From contig JAEWSQ010000022.1 in the NCBI GenBank assembly GCA_023398165.1, positions 51,654-115,653 on the forward strand: a stretch of 64,000 nt of DNA. The letters are read 5' to 3'. Numbering within the stretch: position 1 is the first letter of the stretch; the number at the start of each line of letters is the position of its first letter. This DNA comes from Spirochaetota bacterium (lineage in GTDB: Bacteria; Spirochaetota; Spirochaetia; Treponematales; Treponemataceae). This document shows positions 36,235-44,975 of the stretch, one piece after another. Position numbers and translations under genes: made by a program. The notes beneath the pieces were generated by a model. That model saw nothing but the letters and a program-made list of their open reading frames with translations, was not told the DNA's origin and did not search any database.

Positions 36235-37863
36235 TTACAGTGGTAAATATTCAAACCATTGAAAATCCGCAACGTTCGTTGATTCTTTCTTCCCGCTTGC
36301 AAACATACCCAAAACCGTACCGACAAATCCGCCTGCCTTTTCGGTACTAAGTATGCTTCCGTCGCACCCCGCGCACAACACAGACAAATTATATTGTCCG
36401 CTGCCGTAGTAAAACGAAAGATTCTGCTTATCTGCTGTTATTTTCAATACTAAAGACGAATAATCAAAGAATACTTTTGCTTTAACCTCATCTTTTCCGC
36501 CTGAAGCGCAAATGAGTTCAATTTTTTTTCTGCCGTCTTCAATTCCCGCTTCCAAACGGTATTGGAAGTCTTCATTCTGATACAGTACCAATCCTGCTTT
36601 CTCATCATTAGAAACAGGCGCAAACATCATAGAAGCCGATATTGCCCATGAAAAATGCTGCTGTCTTCTGAATACAGCACTCGTTTTTCCTGTCGTTCTC
36701 AGTGATTCACCGGAAGTAAATAAACGGAGACAGCCCTTGTGCCCTTTTAAACTGTACATCCTGTCTTGAGGATTTCGCAGATGAATAAAATGCATAGGCA
36801 GTGTTTCATAATCAAAATGTTCACATGCATACATAGTTCTTTGAAGGGCAGTATTTCTGTCTTCTGTGAAGGATTCATATTCCGCATCGATCATGCCGCT
36901 TTTACATCCAACGAAAGGCCATTCATCCTGCCACCGTATGGGAACTAAAAATGTTTCCCTTCCAAGATTCGACACGCGGTTTTCACTGCCGCTGCCGTAT
37001 GGTCTGCTTGCAAGAAGAACCATCCACCATGAACCCTTGGGATCGCTGAATAAATCCGCATGCCCCACATTGACAATATCAGCCAGATTACCCAGGTGAC
37101 GGTGTGTTACGACAGGATTCGATTTTTTACCTTCCCACACTCCGCCGAGTGTTTTCGACCGCGCAATACTTACCGCGTGATCAGGTCCCGTTCCGCCCTC
37201 TGCAATAAGAAGATAATACCATCCGTTTATTTTATAAATATGCGGACCTTCGGGCCATATACATTCGCGTAAAGCCCCCCGCCATATACCTCTTCTTTCC
37301 CCAATAAGCGGCTTACCGTTTTTAACTGTATGGGTTTTGTAAGTATTTTTCCCTGAAACTTTCCTGTGTCCTGTTTTCTCTAACACAAGATCTATATCAA
37401 CTTCCTGAATCCAAACTTCCCAGTTTCCGCTGTATTTTTCACCCTCCGGTGCCGGCCTGTTTCCTACATACCAGACACTCCCGTCATCATCAAAAAAAAG
37501 GGAAGGATCAATTCCGGGGGCGTCTAATATAACAGGATCAGACCATGGGCCTGCAGGGTTATCCGCGGTAATAACAAAGTTGCCGGCTTTATCAACATTG
37601 GTGCAGGTAATAAAAAAGACCCCTTTATTATACCTTATAGCCGGAGCAAACAACCCCCGCGACGTTCTGTCCCCGCTGAAATCGAGCTGGCTGTCCCGGT
37701 CAATAGCATTACCAATCTGTTCCCATGATGCCAGATCTTTACTGTGAAAAACCGGCAAACCTGGAAAATAGGCAAAGGTAGAATTAACAAGGTAAAAATC
37801 ATCTCCTGCCCTGCAGATAGACGGATCAGGGTAAAAGCCTGAAAGAATTGGATTTTTAATCAT
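36235..37863 (-). CDS. GH43 beta-xylosidase/arabinofuranosidase-like enzyme
   Basis: 542 aa. Five-bladed propeller with the inverting GH43 triad: D13 (GFYPDPS), D119 (PGIDPSLF) and E205 (WPEGPHI). A C-terminal beta-sandwich (about 330-542) is the accessory domain of the larger GH43 beta-xylosidases. No signal peptide, so it acts on imported xylo-oligosaccharides. It starts 4 bp after the GH67 gene in the same transcript. Beta-xylosidase is the likeliest activity; alpha-arabinofuranosidase cannot be excluded. Confidence 0.92.
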   Translation of the reverse strand: MIKNPILSGFYPDPSICRAGDDFYLVNSTFAYFPGLPVFHSKDLASWEQIGNAIDRDSQLDFSGDRTSRGLFAPAIRYNKGVFFITCTNVDKAGNFVITADNPAGPWSDPVILDAPGIDPSLFFDDDGSVWYVGNRPAPEGEKYSGNWEVWIQEVDIDLVLEKTGHRKVSGKNTYKTHTVKNGKPLIGERRGIWRGALRECIWPEGPHIYKINGWYYLLIAEGGTGPDHAVSIARSKTLGGVWEGKKSNPVVTHRHLGNLADIVNVGHADLFSDPKGSWWMVLLASRPYGSGSENRVSNLGRETFLVPIRWQDEWPFVGCKSGMIDAEYESFTEDRNTALQRTMYACEHFDYETLPMHFIHLRNPQDRMYSLKGHKGCLRLFTSGESLRTTGKTSAVFRRQQHFSWAISASMMFAPVSNDEKAGLVLYQNEDFQYRLEAGIEDGRKKIELICASGGKDEVKAKVFFDYSSLVLKITADKQNLSFYYGSGQYNLSVLCAGCDGSILSTEKAGGFVGTVLGMFASGKKESTNVADFQWFEYLPL

Positions 37864-37867
37864 TATA

Positions 37868-39868
37868 TTACTCCGTAAAACTTAAAAAATACTGTAAACA
37901 GACATCGCGCCATTCATGGGCATCAGAAACCTGTATTACTAATTTATTCAATACAGCTTCATAATGTTCTTTATCAAGAAGAGATTCTGTATTCTTCCAC
38001 CATGACAGAAGCTGCTCTGCCTGGGAAACACCTTTATTATACAGAAATACAAGTTCATCTTTGAGTGTTCTTCCGGAAGAAAGAACATAATCCCAGGGCA
38101 CATGATGAAACCACAGCAAGTATTTCTCAGGACAGGTCTGTAAGGAATTAAACATATCAGCAACAGGAGCCGCATACTGGTCAACAGCGCAGGAACCCTT
38201 TCTTGTCCGGTCAAAGCCCAGCCCCTGTTTATCGGCCCTGTGATAGTAGCGCGGCTTCCAGTCTTCCCGCTGCCCTTCGTCGCATGCAGGATCCGGACCA
38301 TAATGATGATGATATTTCATAATATGATGCAGACACAACGGCGTCATATAGTTTACACAGGCTTCCCATGAATTCATTAAAATACTGGTTACAATTTTGA
38401 ATATTTTCTCATTGTGTCCCCATGTACAAAGTGTCCACTCGCGGGCAATTTCTTCCGGACTTAAATCATAATTCCATGCTAAACGGCCGTATGCGTATAA
38501 GTTTGCAGGATGAAATAAAGATCCGCACCAGTCCCTGTTGTCACCTGTATTCGAAACCGCGGCAATTCCGGTAATACACTGCTTCACCTTGGAATTTTCT
38601 TTTCTTGTTGCTGTGTCGAACTCTAAAATTTCTTTCCACATCGGAGCCAAATACACAAGATGATTTCCCTGACCTAAATACTCCTGAGCAATTTGAAATT
38701 CCATAAAAATATTTGTATTCATCATGCCGCCGAACATCGGGTGAACAGGCTCCCTCGGTTGAAAATCTATTGCACCGTTTTTAACCTGTATGGCGACATT
38801 AGATGAAAATTTCCCGTCCAGGGGCTTAAAGTCGGCATACGCCTTTTTCGCCCTGTCTGTTTCACCATGACCATATACAAAGGCTCTCCAAATCAATATT
38901 CCCCCATGTTTCTCCAGAATGGAAGCAATCATATTTGCGCCTTCTGCATGGTTTCTGCCGTAAGCAAACGGTCCCGGCTGTCCTTCTGAATCAGCTTTTA
39001 TGAGAAATCCGCCGAAATCTGGAATCTGTTTATAAATTTCATCGACTTTTGCTTTCCACCAGGCAATGACTTCAGAATCCAAGGGATCAGCCGTTTTCAA
39101 TTTGCCGAGAGATACCGGAGAACCAAAATTAACAGACAAGTATGTTTTTATGCCCCATGAGCGAAAAACTGAAGCCAGGGCGGAAACCTTTTGTATATAA
39201 TCATAAGACAAAATTTCAGGCTGGGTGTTCACATTATTTAAAACAGATCCGTTAATGCCTATTGAACACATCATTCTTGCATAATCTTCATACCGGGAAT
39301 CCAGGGTATCCGGCAAGGAGGCCCATTTCCACAAACTTTTTCCCGCGTAGCCTCTCTCAATCGAACCGTCCAAATTATCCCAGTGATTCAAGATACGGTA
39401 TTTAAGAGAAGGATTCTCACAAATAGAAATAGTATCCAGGCTGTCTCCCGTTTGAATTTTCCGGGTTAACCAGAATGCTGCATATAAAAGCCCTGTATAG
39501 GATTTTGCATAAACAAACATTTTTGACTTGTCAGATACTATGGAAAACCCTTCTTTTGTTAACTCCTTTCTTTGCAGTGAAAGACTTGGAGGCATGTCAT
39601 CTTCATAAATAGAAAAAACACATGCCGCATTGATGACAGAATCATCCTTTCTGCTGCACAGTGAAATTGCCGGATTACAGCCCATAGCTTTCATACATAG
39701 TACTATTTCCTGTTCAATATGTACGCACTTTTTATATTCATTATCATTAACCGTTTTATCCGGCACAATTATACAAGTTGATAAAAAAAACTTTCTATAT
39801 CTCTGAGCTTTATCTTCAGGAACAGATGAATATGAAAGCCAGGTATTATATCCGTCTGAACGAACCAT
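37868..39868 (-). CDS. aguA: GH67 alpha-glucuronidase
   Basis: 666 aa, the usual size for the family. It removes (4-O-methyl)glucuronic acid from the non-reducing end of aldouronates. Catalytic acids inferred by memory of the Geobacillus enzyme: E295 in KADSEGQPGPF, D368 in KNGAIDFQPREP and E396 in IAQEYLG. No signal peptide: cytoplasmic, acting after import. SD AAGGAG, 17 bp after the truncated reductase-like gene; GH43 follows 4 bp later. Confidence 0.95.
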   Translation of the reverse strand: MVRSDGYNTWLSYSSVPEDKAQRYRKFFLSTCIIVPDKTVNDNEYKKCVHIEQEIVLCMKAMGCNPAISLCSRKDDSVINAACVFSIYEDDMPPSLSLQRKELTKEGFSIVSDKSKMFVYAKSYTGLLYAAFWLTRKIQTGDSLDTISICENPSLKYRILNHWDNLDGSIERGYAGKSLWKWASLPDTLDSRYEDYARMMCSIGINGSVLNNVNTQPEILSYDYIQKVSALASVFRSWGIKTYLSVNFGSPVSLGKLKTADPLDSEVIAWWKAKVDEIYKQIPDFGGFLIKADSEGQPGPFAYGRNHAEGANMIASILEKHGGILIWRAFVYGHGETDRAKKAYADFKPLDGKFSSNVAIQVKNGAIDFQPREPVHPMFGGMMNTNIFMEFQIAQEYLGQGNHLVYLAPMWKEILEFDTATRKENSKVKQCITGIAAVSNTGDNRDWCGSLFHPANLYAYGRLAWNYDLSPEEIAREWTLCTWGHNEKIFKIVTSILMNSWEACVNYMTPLCLHHIMKYHHHYGPDPACDEGQREDWKPRYYHRADKQGLGFDRTRKGSCAVDQYAAPVADMFNSLQTCPEKYLLWFHHVPWDYVLSSGRTLKDELVFLYNKGVSQAEQLLSWWKNTESLLDKEHYEAVLNKLVIQVSDAHEWRDVCLQYFLSFTE

Positions 39869-39885
39869 ACTAACTCCTTCAATTA

Positions 39886-40839
39886 TTACATGTAACCAAG
39901 TTTATCCCGCGTTGTTAAAATAACATCTGAATTTTCAAGGGGCGGCCTTCCATTGGGAAAATCATCTTCAAAAATAAAAGCAGCTGTTTTCCCGGTAATA
40001 AGTTTCGGCACCCGGGTTTTAGAAATCATTTTTACAATAGATTCCGGCAGTACGGAAGGTACAGAATCTTCTGGTAATGAGTCCCGTTCTATACCATGAT
40101 CTATTTTCGTCCAAGGGAAAGTAACTATTTCAGGTTCATTAAGCCATCTTAAAAAACCGCCTGATATTTTTTTCCTCGTTTCCCATTCACGTGCCATTCT
40201 CACCACAGCTTCGCTAAGTTTACTGCCGTTACCCGGACATTGATCAAAACTCACAAGTGCTATAGGATACTCGCCCGCTAAAAACCGTTCTAAACATAAT
40301 GATGTTATTTTCCCTATTTTTGTAACAGTATGTCCGGGGCCATTTTCACAATCCCTCTCACAATGAGCATTCAGTTTCCCTGCCGATGTGCAGATAGTAT
40401 TAATTTCCTTACCAAGTGTTATACTTATTACCTGTAAAGAAGGGTTTCTAACTATATTAACCAGCACATTCCAATCGGCTGGGTACAATGCTTTATCAGC
40501 TTTTATTGTTTCCACTACACTGGATATTACTCTCTTTTCTATATCCGCCTTGGAGTTTACTCGGATGTAAACTCCTTCATTATAATTTGACGTAAAACTT
40601 TCATCTACACATGAATATTCTTTCAGCTCGGCAAGAATAACGCCGCATTCTATTTGTTTTTTTTCTATAAGTTTTTGCAATAAATATGAGGGAATCATAC
40701 AGCCGTCGTTAGCACCTAAATGCAGCCATTGGGGTTTTTTATGTGAGGCATCCAAGAGTTTTTCTCTGTCAACCGCAGGTCTCTCAAAGCCTGCATCAAG
40801 CCATTTTTCCCCGGCAACCGGGTTACTTTTTGACGGCAT
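39886..40839 (-). CDS. Truncated, degenerate fructuronate-reductase-like protein
   Basis: 317 aa, against about 530-540 for mannitol-dehydrogenase-family UxuB. The recognisable part covers the N-terminal NAD domain and the linker (IVRNPSLQVISIT; YPIALVSFDQCPGNGSKL; VTFPWTKID; EDDFPNGRPPLE). It stops right after the PPLE region, so the whole C-terminal helical domain is missing, and only 17 bp follow before the GH67 gene. Key residues are also eroded: the glycine-rich loop is LGANDGCM instead of FGAGNIFRG, and the TEKGY motif reads LGKEIN. Either it is a decaying gene or it has been retained for a non-catalytic role. SD GGGGAAAG precedes the ATG and no internal stop or frameshift is seen. Confidence 0.7.
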   Translation of the reverse strand: MPSKSNPVAGEKWLDAGFERPAVDREKLLDASHKKPQWLHLGANDGCMIPSYLLQKLIEKKQIECGVILAELKEYSCVDESFTSNYNEGVYIRVNSKADIEKRVISSVVETIKADKALYPADWNVLVNIVRNPSLQVISITLGKEINTICTSAGKLNAHCERDCENGPGHTVTKIGKITSLCLERFLAGEYPIALVSFDQCPGNGSKLSEAVVRMAREWETRKKISGGFLRWLNEPEIVTFPWTKIDHGIERDSLPEDSVPSVLPESIVKMISKTRVPKLITGKTAAFIFEDDFPNGRPPLENSDVILTTRDKLGYM

Positions 40840-40861
40840 AATTCTTTCCCCTGTTTGTACC

Positions 40862-40914
40862 GTTTCATATACAAGAGCAGAATAACATCATGAAACTTCC
40901 ATAGCAGTATACCA
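40862..40914 (-). promoter_or_regulatory. Extended -10 promoter and inverted repeat before the aldouronate enzyme genes
   Basis: On the minus strand TGG-TATACT (TATACT at 40906-40911) is an extended -10 without a clear -35, predicting a start near 40899. Immediately downstream, GTTTCAT (40862-40868) and ATGAAAC (40890-40896) form a 7-bp inverted repeat 21 bp apart, within the first ~40 transcribed bases: a candidate roadblock operator for a sugar-responsive repressor, or an RNA hairpin. Confidence 0.45.
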
Positions 40915-40951
40915 CCTGACTATATCTCAAAACATAAGCACTTTTACTTAT

Positions 40952-40981
40952 AAAAAAGGCAGGCTCATCACCTGCCTTTTT
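40952..40981. terminator. Terminator after the Lpl-type permease genes
   Basis: AAAAAGGCAGG and CCTGCCTTTTT form an 11-bp stem with a 7-nt loop and runs on both sides (T6 on the minus strand). It ends the ABC importer transcript 15 bp after the last stop codon. Confidence 0.85.
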
Positions 40982-40995
40982 CGAATAAGTAGCCC

Positions 40996-41946
40996 TTATT
41001 CCTTCACACCGCCGATTGTCATACCAACAACAAAGTACCGCTGTACAAGCGGATAAACAATTAAAATTGGAACCGTTGCAACTATAGTAATAGCCGAACG
41101 AATAGCAATTGGTGTTGCCTTGGAAGCTGTCGAACCGGCTCCAGCCGCAAGCGCCATTGCACCGGCATCTGCCGCAGACGAATTTTGATTTTGACTGGAT
41201 TGAAGGATCGACATCAAAACATACTGTAATGAATGAAGTTTAGGTTTATCAGAAGCAAACAAGTAGGTATCCAGCCAGCTGTTCCATGCATTTACAGCAG
41301 TAAACAATGAAATCATTGCAATACAAGGTATAATTAACGGCATAATAATATTTGAGTAAATTTTAAATTCATTTGCGCCGTCAATACGTGCAGATTCAAC
41401 AAAGCTGTCCGGTAATCCTTTTATATATGTTCGGACAAGAATAAAGTTGAAAATATCAACAAGTGCAGGAATAATATACACAGAATATTTTCCTACAAGA
41501 TGAAGATTCTTAAAAAGCATGTACCCGGGTATCATACCGGCATTTACATACATAGAAATTACAAGAATAGTTGTAAGAGGCTTTCTAAGAATAAATTCTT
41601 TGCGGCTCAAAGCATAAGCAAGTATTGATGTACAAAATACGCTCAGCGTTGTCTGCAATATAGTTCTTGAAACTGAAATAATACCTGCATTAAAAATACG
41701 CGGAGTAATAAACAAGTCCTGATAATTCTTCCATGTGAATTTTCTCGGCCACAGTGTAATACCGCCTTTTAATGAGTCAAGACCATCATTTAGCGAAATA
41801 GCTATAGTATTCCAGAAAGGGTAAATCGTAGCAACAACTAGAAAACCAAGTACAATATATATAACCGCATCAAAAATTGAATTACTTATTCTCGTACGTC
41901 GTTTAGCTGCAGCATACTCCTGATATTTATTTTCGCCTTCTATCAT
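40996..41946 (-). CDS. ABC sugar permease, LplC/YtcP/AguG type
   Basis: 316 aa with six TM helices and the EAA loop (ESARIDGANEFKIYSNIIMPLIIP). CUT1-family inner-membrane subunit of the carbohydrate importer; member types LplC, YtcP and AguG import oligosaccharides including aldotetraouronic acid. Overlaps the partner permease by 4 bp. An odd Ala/Gly/Ser-rich loop is present near residues 245-275 (SSAADAGAMALAAGAGSTAS). No ATPase gene lies in the cluster, so a shared MsmX-type ATPase elsewhere is expected. Confidence 0.92.
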   Translation of the reverse strand: MIEGENKYQEYAAAKRRTRISNSIFDAVIYIVLGFLVVATIYPFWNTIAISLNDGLDSLKGGITLWPRKFTWKNYQDLFITPRIFNAGIISVSRTILQTTLSVFCTSILAYALSRKEFILRKPLTTILVISMYVNAGMIPGYMLFKNLHLVGKYSVYIIPALVDIFNFILVRTYIKGLPDSFVESARIDGANEFKIYSNIIMPLIIPCIAMISLFTAVNAWNSWLDTYLFASDKPKLHSLQYVLMSILQSSQNQNSSAADAGAMALAAGAGSTASKATPIAIRSAITIVATVPILIVYPLVQRYFVVGMTIGGVKE

Positions 41947-42914
41947 ATTAAACGCTCCTCACCGCTCCTCTTGGCAATTTGATTTGCTGTAATAAGAAGC
42001 AAAATATTTACTACATTCTGAAAAATACCTGCTGCGGTTGCAAGACCGTATCTTGAGAGTTTAAAACCGTATTTCAATACATAAATATCAATTGTTTGAG
42101 CCACATCTTGAATCAACCCGTTCTGGAGCAAGTACGGCATTTCGAAGTTAGCATTAAGAATACTACCTGCACTCATGATCATCATTATAATAATTGTAGG
42201 CTTGATTCCTGGAAGCGTTATATGCCAGATTTTGCGCAGACGTCCGCAGCCGTCAATCTGTGCGGCTTCGTATAAACAGGGGTCAATGGCTGTCATTGCA
42301 CCAAGATATATGATTGTATTCCAGCCTACCTCTTTCCATACATACGTCCAGCCTATGATATTCCAGAAATATTTTTGTATAGCAAGCCATTGTATAGGCT
42401 CTTTTATTAATCCAAGCCATAATAATATGCTATTTAGAATCCCATCTTCTACGGAAAGTACATTCGCAACTAAACCGGTAACTATGACCCACGAAAGAAA
42501 GTGCGGAAGATACGATACTGTCTGTACGAATCTTTTAATGGCAATATGACGCACTTCGTTTAAGAATATGGCAATCGAAATTGCTGTAATATAGCCAAGT
42601 GCCGTACTTATAAGGCTCATTCCTACTGTGTTTCTTAACGAACGAAGAAACTCTTTTTCAGTAAAAAGCTGAACAAACCATTTTAGGCCAACCCAAGTCT
42701 GATCAGAAAAGGCTTTGTACGGCTTGTAATCTTGAAAAGCCATTGTCCAGCCTAAAAGAGGAACATATCTGAACAGAATAATATAAAGAACAAACGGCAG
42801 CGACATTAAAATAAGCAGTTTTTGCTTACCTAATATACTCCATTTACTTTTCTTGTTTAAAAGTTCTGGGACTGCAGCCGCCGAAACAGAACTGGAATCA
42901 TTTTTATTTTTCAT
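41943..42914 (-). CDS. ABC sugar permease, LplB/YteP/AguF type
   Basis: 323 aa from ATG 42914. An upstream in-frame TTG at 42989 would place the intrinsic terminator at 42938-42973 inside the coding region, so the ATG is preferred even though its SD (GAGTG) is weak. Six TM helices and the EAA motif (YEAAQIDGCGRLRKIWHITLPGI). Pairs with the following permease gene (4-bp overlap). Its weak ribosome site and the attenuator ahead of it suggest much lower expression than the binding protein. Confidence 0.9.
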   Translation of the reverse strand: MKNKNDSSSVSAAAVPELLNKKSKWSILGKQKLLILMSLPFVLYIILFRYVPLLGWTMAFQDYKPYKAFSDQTWVGLKWFVQLFTEKEFLRSLRNTVGMSLISTALGYITAISIAIFLNEVRHIAIKRFVQTVSYLPHFLSWVIVTGLVANVLSVEDGILNSILLWLGLIKEPIQWLAIQKYFWNIIGWTYVWKEVGWNTIIYLGAMTAIDPCLYEAAQIDGCGRLRKIWHITLPGIKPTIIIMMIMSAGSILNANFEMPYLLQNGLIQDVAQTIDIYVLKYGFKLSRYGLATAAGIFQNVVNILLLITANQIAKRSGEERLI

Positions 42915-42937
42915 AAAATCACTCGTTAAAAAAATGA

Positions 42938-42973
42938 TTAAAAAAAGTCCATAGGAAACCCTTGGACTTTTTT
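42938..42973 (-). terminator. Attenuating terminator between binding-protein and permease genes
   Basis: On the minus strand AAAAAAGTCC pairs with GGACTTTTTT (arms 42964-42973 and 42941-42950), followed by a run of seven U. It lies inside the transport operon, 24 bp before the permease ATG, so it should let only part of the transcription through. Confidence 0.8.
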
Positions 42974-42974
42974 C

Positions 42975-43002
42975 GGAGAAGAAATACAAGTATTTCCTCT
43001 CC
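42975..43002 (-). other. Hairpin upstream of the attenuator
   Basis: GGAGA-GAAATAC and GTATTTC-TCTCC form a nearly perfect 13-bp stem with one mismatch and a 2-nt loop between the binding-protein stop and the attenuator. It probably protects the 3' end of the binding-protein message. Confidence 0.6.
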
Positions 43003-43043
43003 AGTGATCAAGCTAAACACTCAGTGTTAAACACCTGTTAATA

Positions 43044-43072
43044 GACACGTAAGTGTCAGTCACTTACGTGTC
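43044..43072 (-). other. Perfect 12-bp hairpin after the binding-protein gene
   Basis: GACACGTAAGTG (43044-43055) and CACTTACGTGTC (43061-43072) with a 5-nt loop, 25 bp after the stop codon. No U-run follows on the minus strand, so RNA stabilisation is more likely than termination. Confidence 0.7.
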
Positions 43073-43096
43073 AACATTTCTCGTGTCAAAACTTAA

Positions 43097-44809
43097 TTAT
43101 TTATCCGGAAAACCGCCGAAGGCTTTTACACGTTTATCAAGCTCTGCCTGCATAAACTTGTTGTATTTTGCTGTGTGCGGTGTGACCAATGAAACATATT
43201 CATTCCATGTTTTGTCAAAGTCTGCTGTCTTTCCCATAATCATCATAGGAAGATACTTTCTCTGAACAGTTTCGAATGAAGTCATAGCAACTGCTGCTTC
43301 TTCTTCAAATCCGCCTTTTTCTGCTGACGGGTTTGTCTGCCACATAGGATACCAGCCGGGATTCTTCGGCGGGTTCTTATCTACGAATTCTGCATATGAA
43401 CCAACACCGTAAGCCTTCCAAACTTCAATATCAATCTTTTTCTGGCTAACTGCATATTCCCATGGGAGCTCGTCCATTGTACGAGTGTATCCGCTCGGCA
43501 TAGTTCCTTCCATTTTTGGAGCTTCTTCTGCCCACAGTGTAGCCTTGTTAGCCTGAATCCAAACTGGATCTTTCTGCTGAGTGCGCTGTGCTTCTGTTCT
43601 TGAAGGACGTCCCTGAGCATCTAACTGCCAATCCTGACCTTCAAATCCCCAATAGAGAACTTTCTGGTTTTCTTCTTTGATCATTTCATCCATGAATTTA
43701 ATGATTTTTATAGCTTTTTCTTCAGGACATTTTACAGTAATACCGTAACCTCTCTGGAGATTGGGAAGCGGCTGATCGCGGTAGTGGGGTTTAATTGATT
43801 TATCAAATACGATTGGAAGCGGAACATAGGTTCTTTCATCTTTTCCTGCTGTCCAGAGTGTCTGTTCCGGTTCGCCCATGAACTGCCATCCCTGAATAAA
43901 CATACCGAGTACACGGCCCTGTGCAATCTTGGCATAGTACTGGTCGCGGTTGTCTGTGAATGAAGCAGGATCAATTAAGCCGCGGTTGTAATAACCGTTA
44001 GCAAGTTTGAACCATCTTTTTGCATTTTCATCAGCAAAGTTGTCTGTATAGACGTATTTACCGTTTACAAGATCAACGTGTCCGTTACCGTCGTTCGGAT
44101 AACCGGCAAGGAAAGCAGGGGGATTCCACAAGTTAAATGCTTCCCAGTCAGCTGTGATGATTGAGAAAGGAACTGTGGGAGCACCGTCAATTTTCGGATA
44201 TTTCTTTGAATATTTTTCAATAAGATCGAAATATTCATCAACTGTTGTAATTGTGGGGTAGCCGAATTCTTTAAGAACAGCTTTCTGAATCCAGAAAGCA
44301 TTCTGGTTGTAATATGTACCGGAAGGAATACCATCATTTACACCATAGTTGGGAAGAGAGTAAACATGCTCTGCAGTAATATTGCCCTGTGCATCTTTCT
44401 CTGAATCCATATAGACCATTTGCTTCCATGCAGAAGAATAGTGCTTCATAAGATTGGGACCATATTTCTCAAGTAATGGTTTAAGATCTCTAAGCAATCC
44501 TGCGCCCTGGAATTTCTCTGAATCAACTTCAACGAGATCAGGAACATCACCGGAAGCGATAAGCAAACCAATTTTCTGGTCTTTATCACCAACAAGAATA
44601 TCCCAAGAGAATGTTACACCGAATTTTTCTTTAATCCAGTTGTAGGTCTTGTTGTCAGCAGGCGGCTGTTCTCTCTGCTGAATAGTAAAAACAGAAATGT
44701 TCATCGGAGAGTTAGGATCCGAGCTGGTAGCTGCTGCGTCTTTCTTTCCAGTTGCAAAAGCACTGAAAGCGATAAGAACGCATAGCATCACTAAAATAAT
44801 TTTTTTCAT
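43097..44809 (-). CDS. ABC extracellular solute-binding protein, LplA/AguE type
   Basis: 570 aa from ATG 44809, where AGGAGG is placed 7 nt upstream; the longer frame has no SD. A Sec signal (MKKIILVMLCVLIAFSAFA) is followed by TGKKDAAATS; there is no lipobox cysteine at the cleavage site, so it is either free in the periplasm or processed unusually. The large size (about 550-580) and features such as FTIQQREQPPADN and NWIKEKFGV are those of LplA/YtcQ proteins that bind long oligosaccharides. With GH67 and GH43 next door, aldouronate is the likely ligand (inference). Followed by two hairpins and an attenuator. Confidence 0.9.
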   Translation of the reverse strand: MKKIILVMLCVLIAFSAFATGKKDAAATSSDPNSPMNISVFTIQQREQPPADNKTYNWIKEKFGVTFSWDILVGDKDQKIGLLIASGDVPDLVEVDSEKFQGAGLLRDLKPLLEKYGPNLMKHYSSAWKQMVYMDSEKDAQGNITAEHVYSLPNYGVNDGIPSGTYYNQNAFWIQKAVLKEFGYPTITTVDEYFDLIEKYSKKYPKIDGAPTVPFSIITADWEAFNLWNPPAFLAGYPNDGNGHVDLVNGKYVYTDNFADENAKRWFKLANGYYNRGLIDPASFTDNRDQYYAKIAQGRVLGMFIQGWQFMGEPEQTLWTAGKDERTYVPLPIVFDKSIKPHYRDQPLPNLQRGYGITVKCPEEKAIKIIKFMDEMIKEENQKVLYWGFEGQDWQLDAQGRPSRTEAQRTQQKDPVWIQANKATLWAEEAPKMEGTMPSGYTRTMDELPWEYAVSQKKIDIEVWKAYGVGSYAEFVDKNPPKNPGWYPMWQTNPSAEKGGFEEEAAVAMTSFETVQRKYLPMMIMGKTADFDKTWNEYVSLVTPHTAKYNKFMQAELDKRVKAFGGFPDK

Positions 44810-44925
44810 GCATATCCTCCTTAATAAAAATAAATAATGCATTTACTTCACTAAGTATATGTTTACATGAAAAATACCGAAATAAGGGCTTTTACCTAAA
44901 CAAACAGGAAAAGCCATTCTATATC

Positions 44926-44953
44926 AAAAAAAACCGGCCCATATGGACCGGTT
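44926..44953 (-). terminator. Terminator of the xylose-type ABC operon
   Basis: AACCGG-CCATATGG-CCGGTT (44932-44953) is an almost perfect palindrome; on the minus strand it is followed by eight T. It closes the operon 23 bp after the permease stop. A further inverted repeat (GGCTTTT 44887-44893 / AAAAGCC 44909-44915) lies next to it. Confidence 0.85.
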
Positions 44954-44975
44954 CCTTTTAACATCACGCTATTTC

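Noticed and set aside
39869..39886. Frameshifted C-terminal half of the reductase-like gene
   Set aside because: Only 17 bp separate its stop from the GH67 start, and no fragment of the missing domain is seen in the GH67 frame, so it is a true truncation and not a frameshift.
42917..42989. 25-residue extension of the LplB-type permease from a TTG codon
   Set aside because: It would translate through an intrinsic terminator hairpin; the ATG at 42914 fits the family N-terminus.
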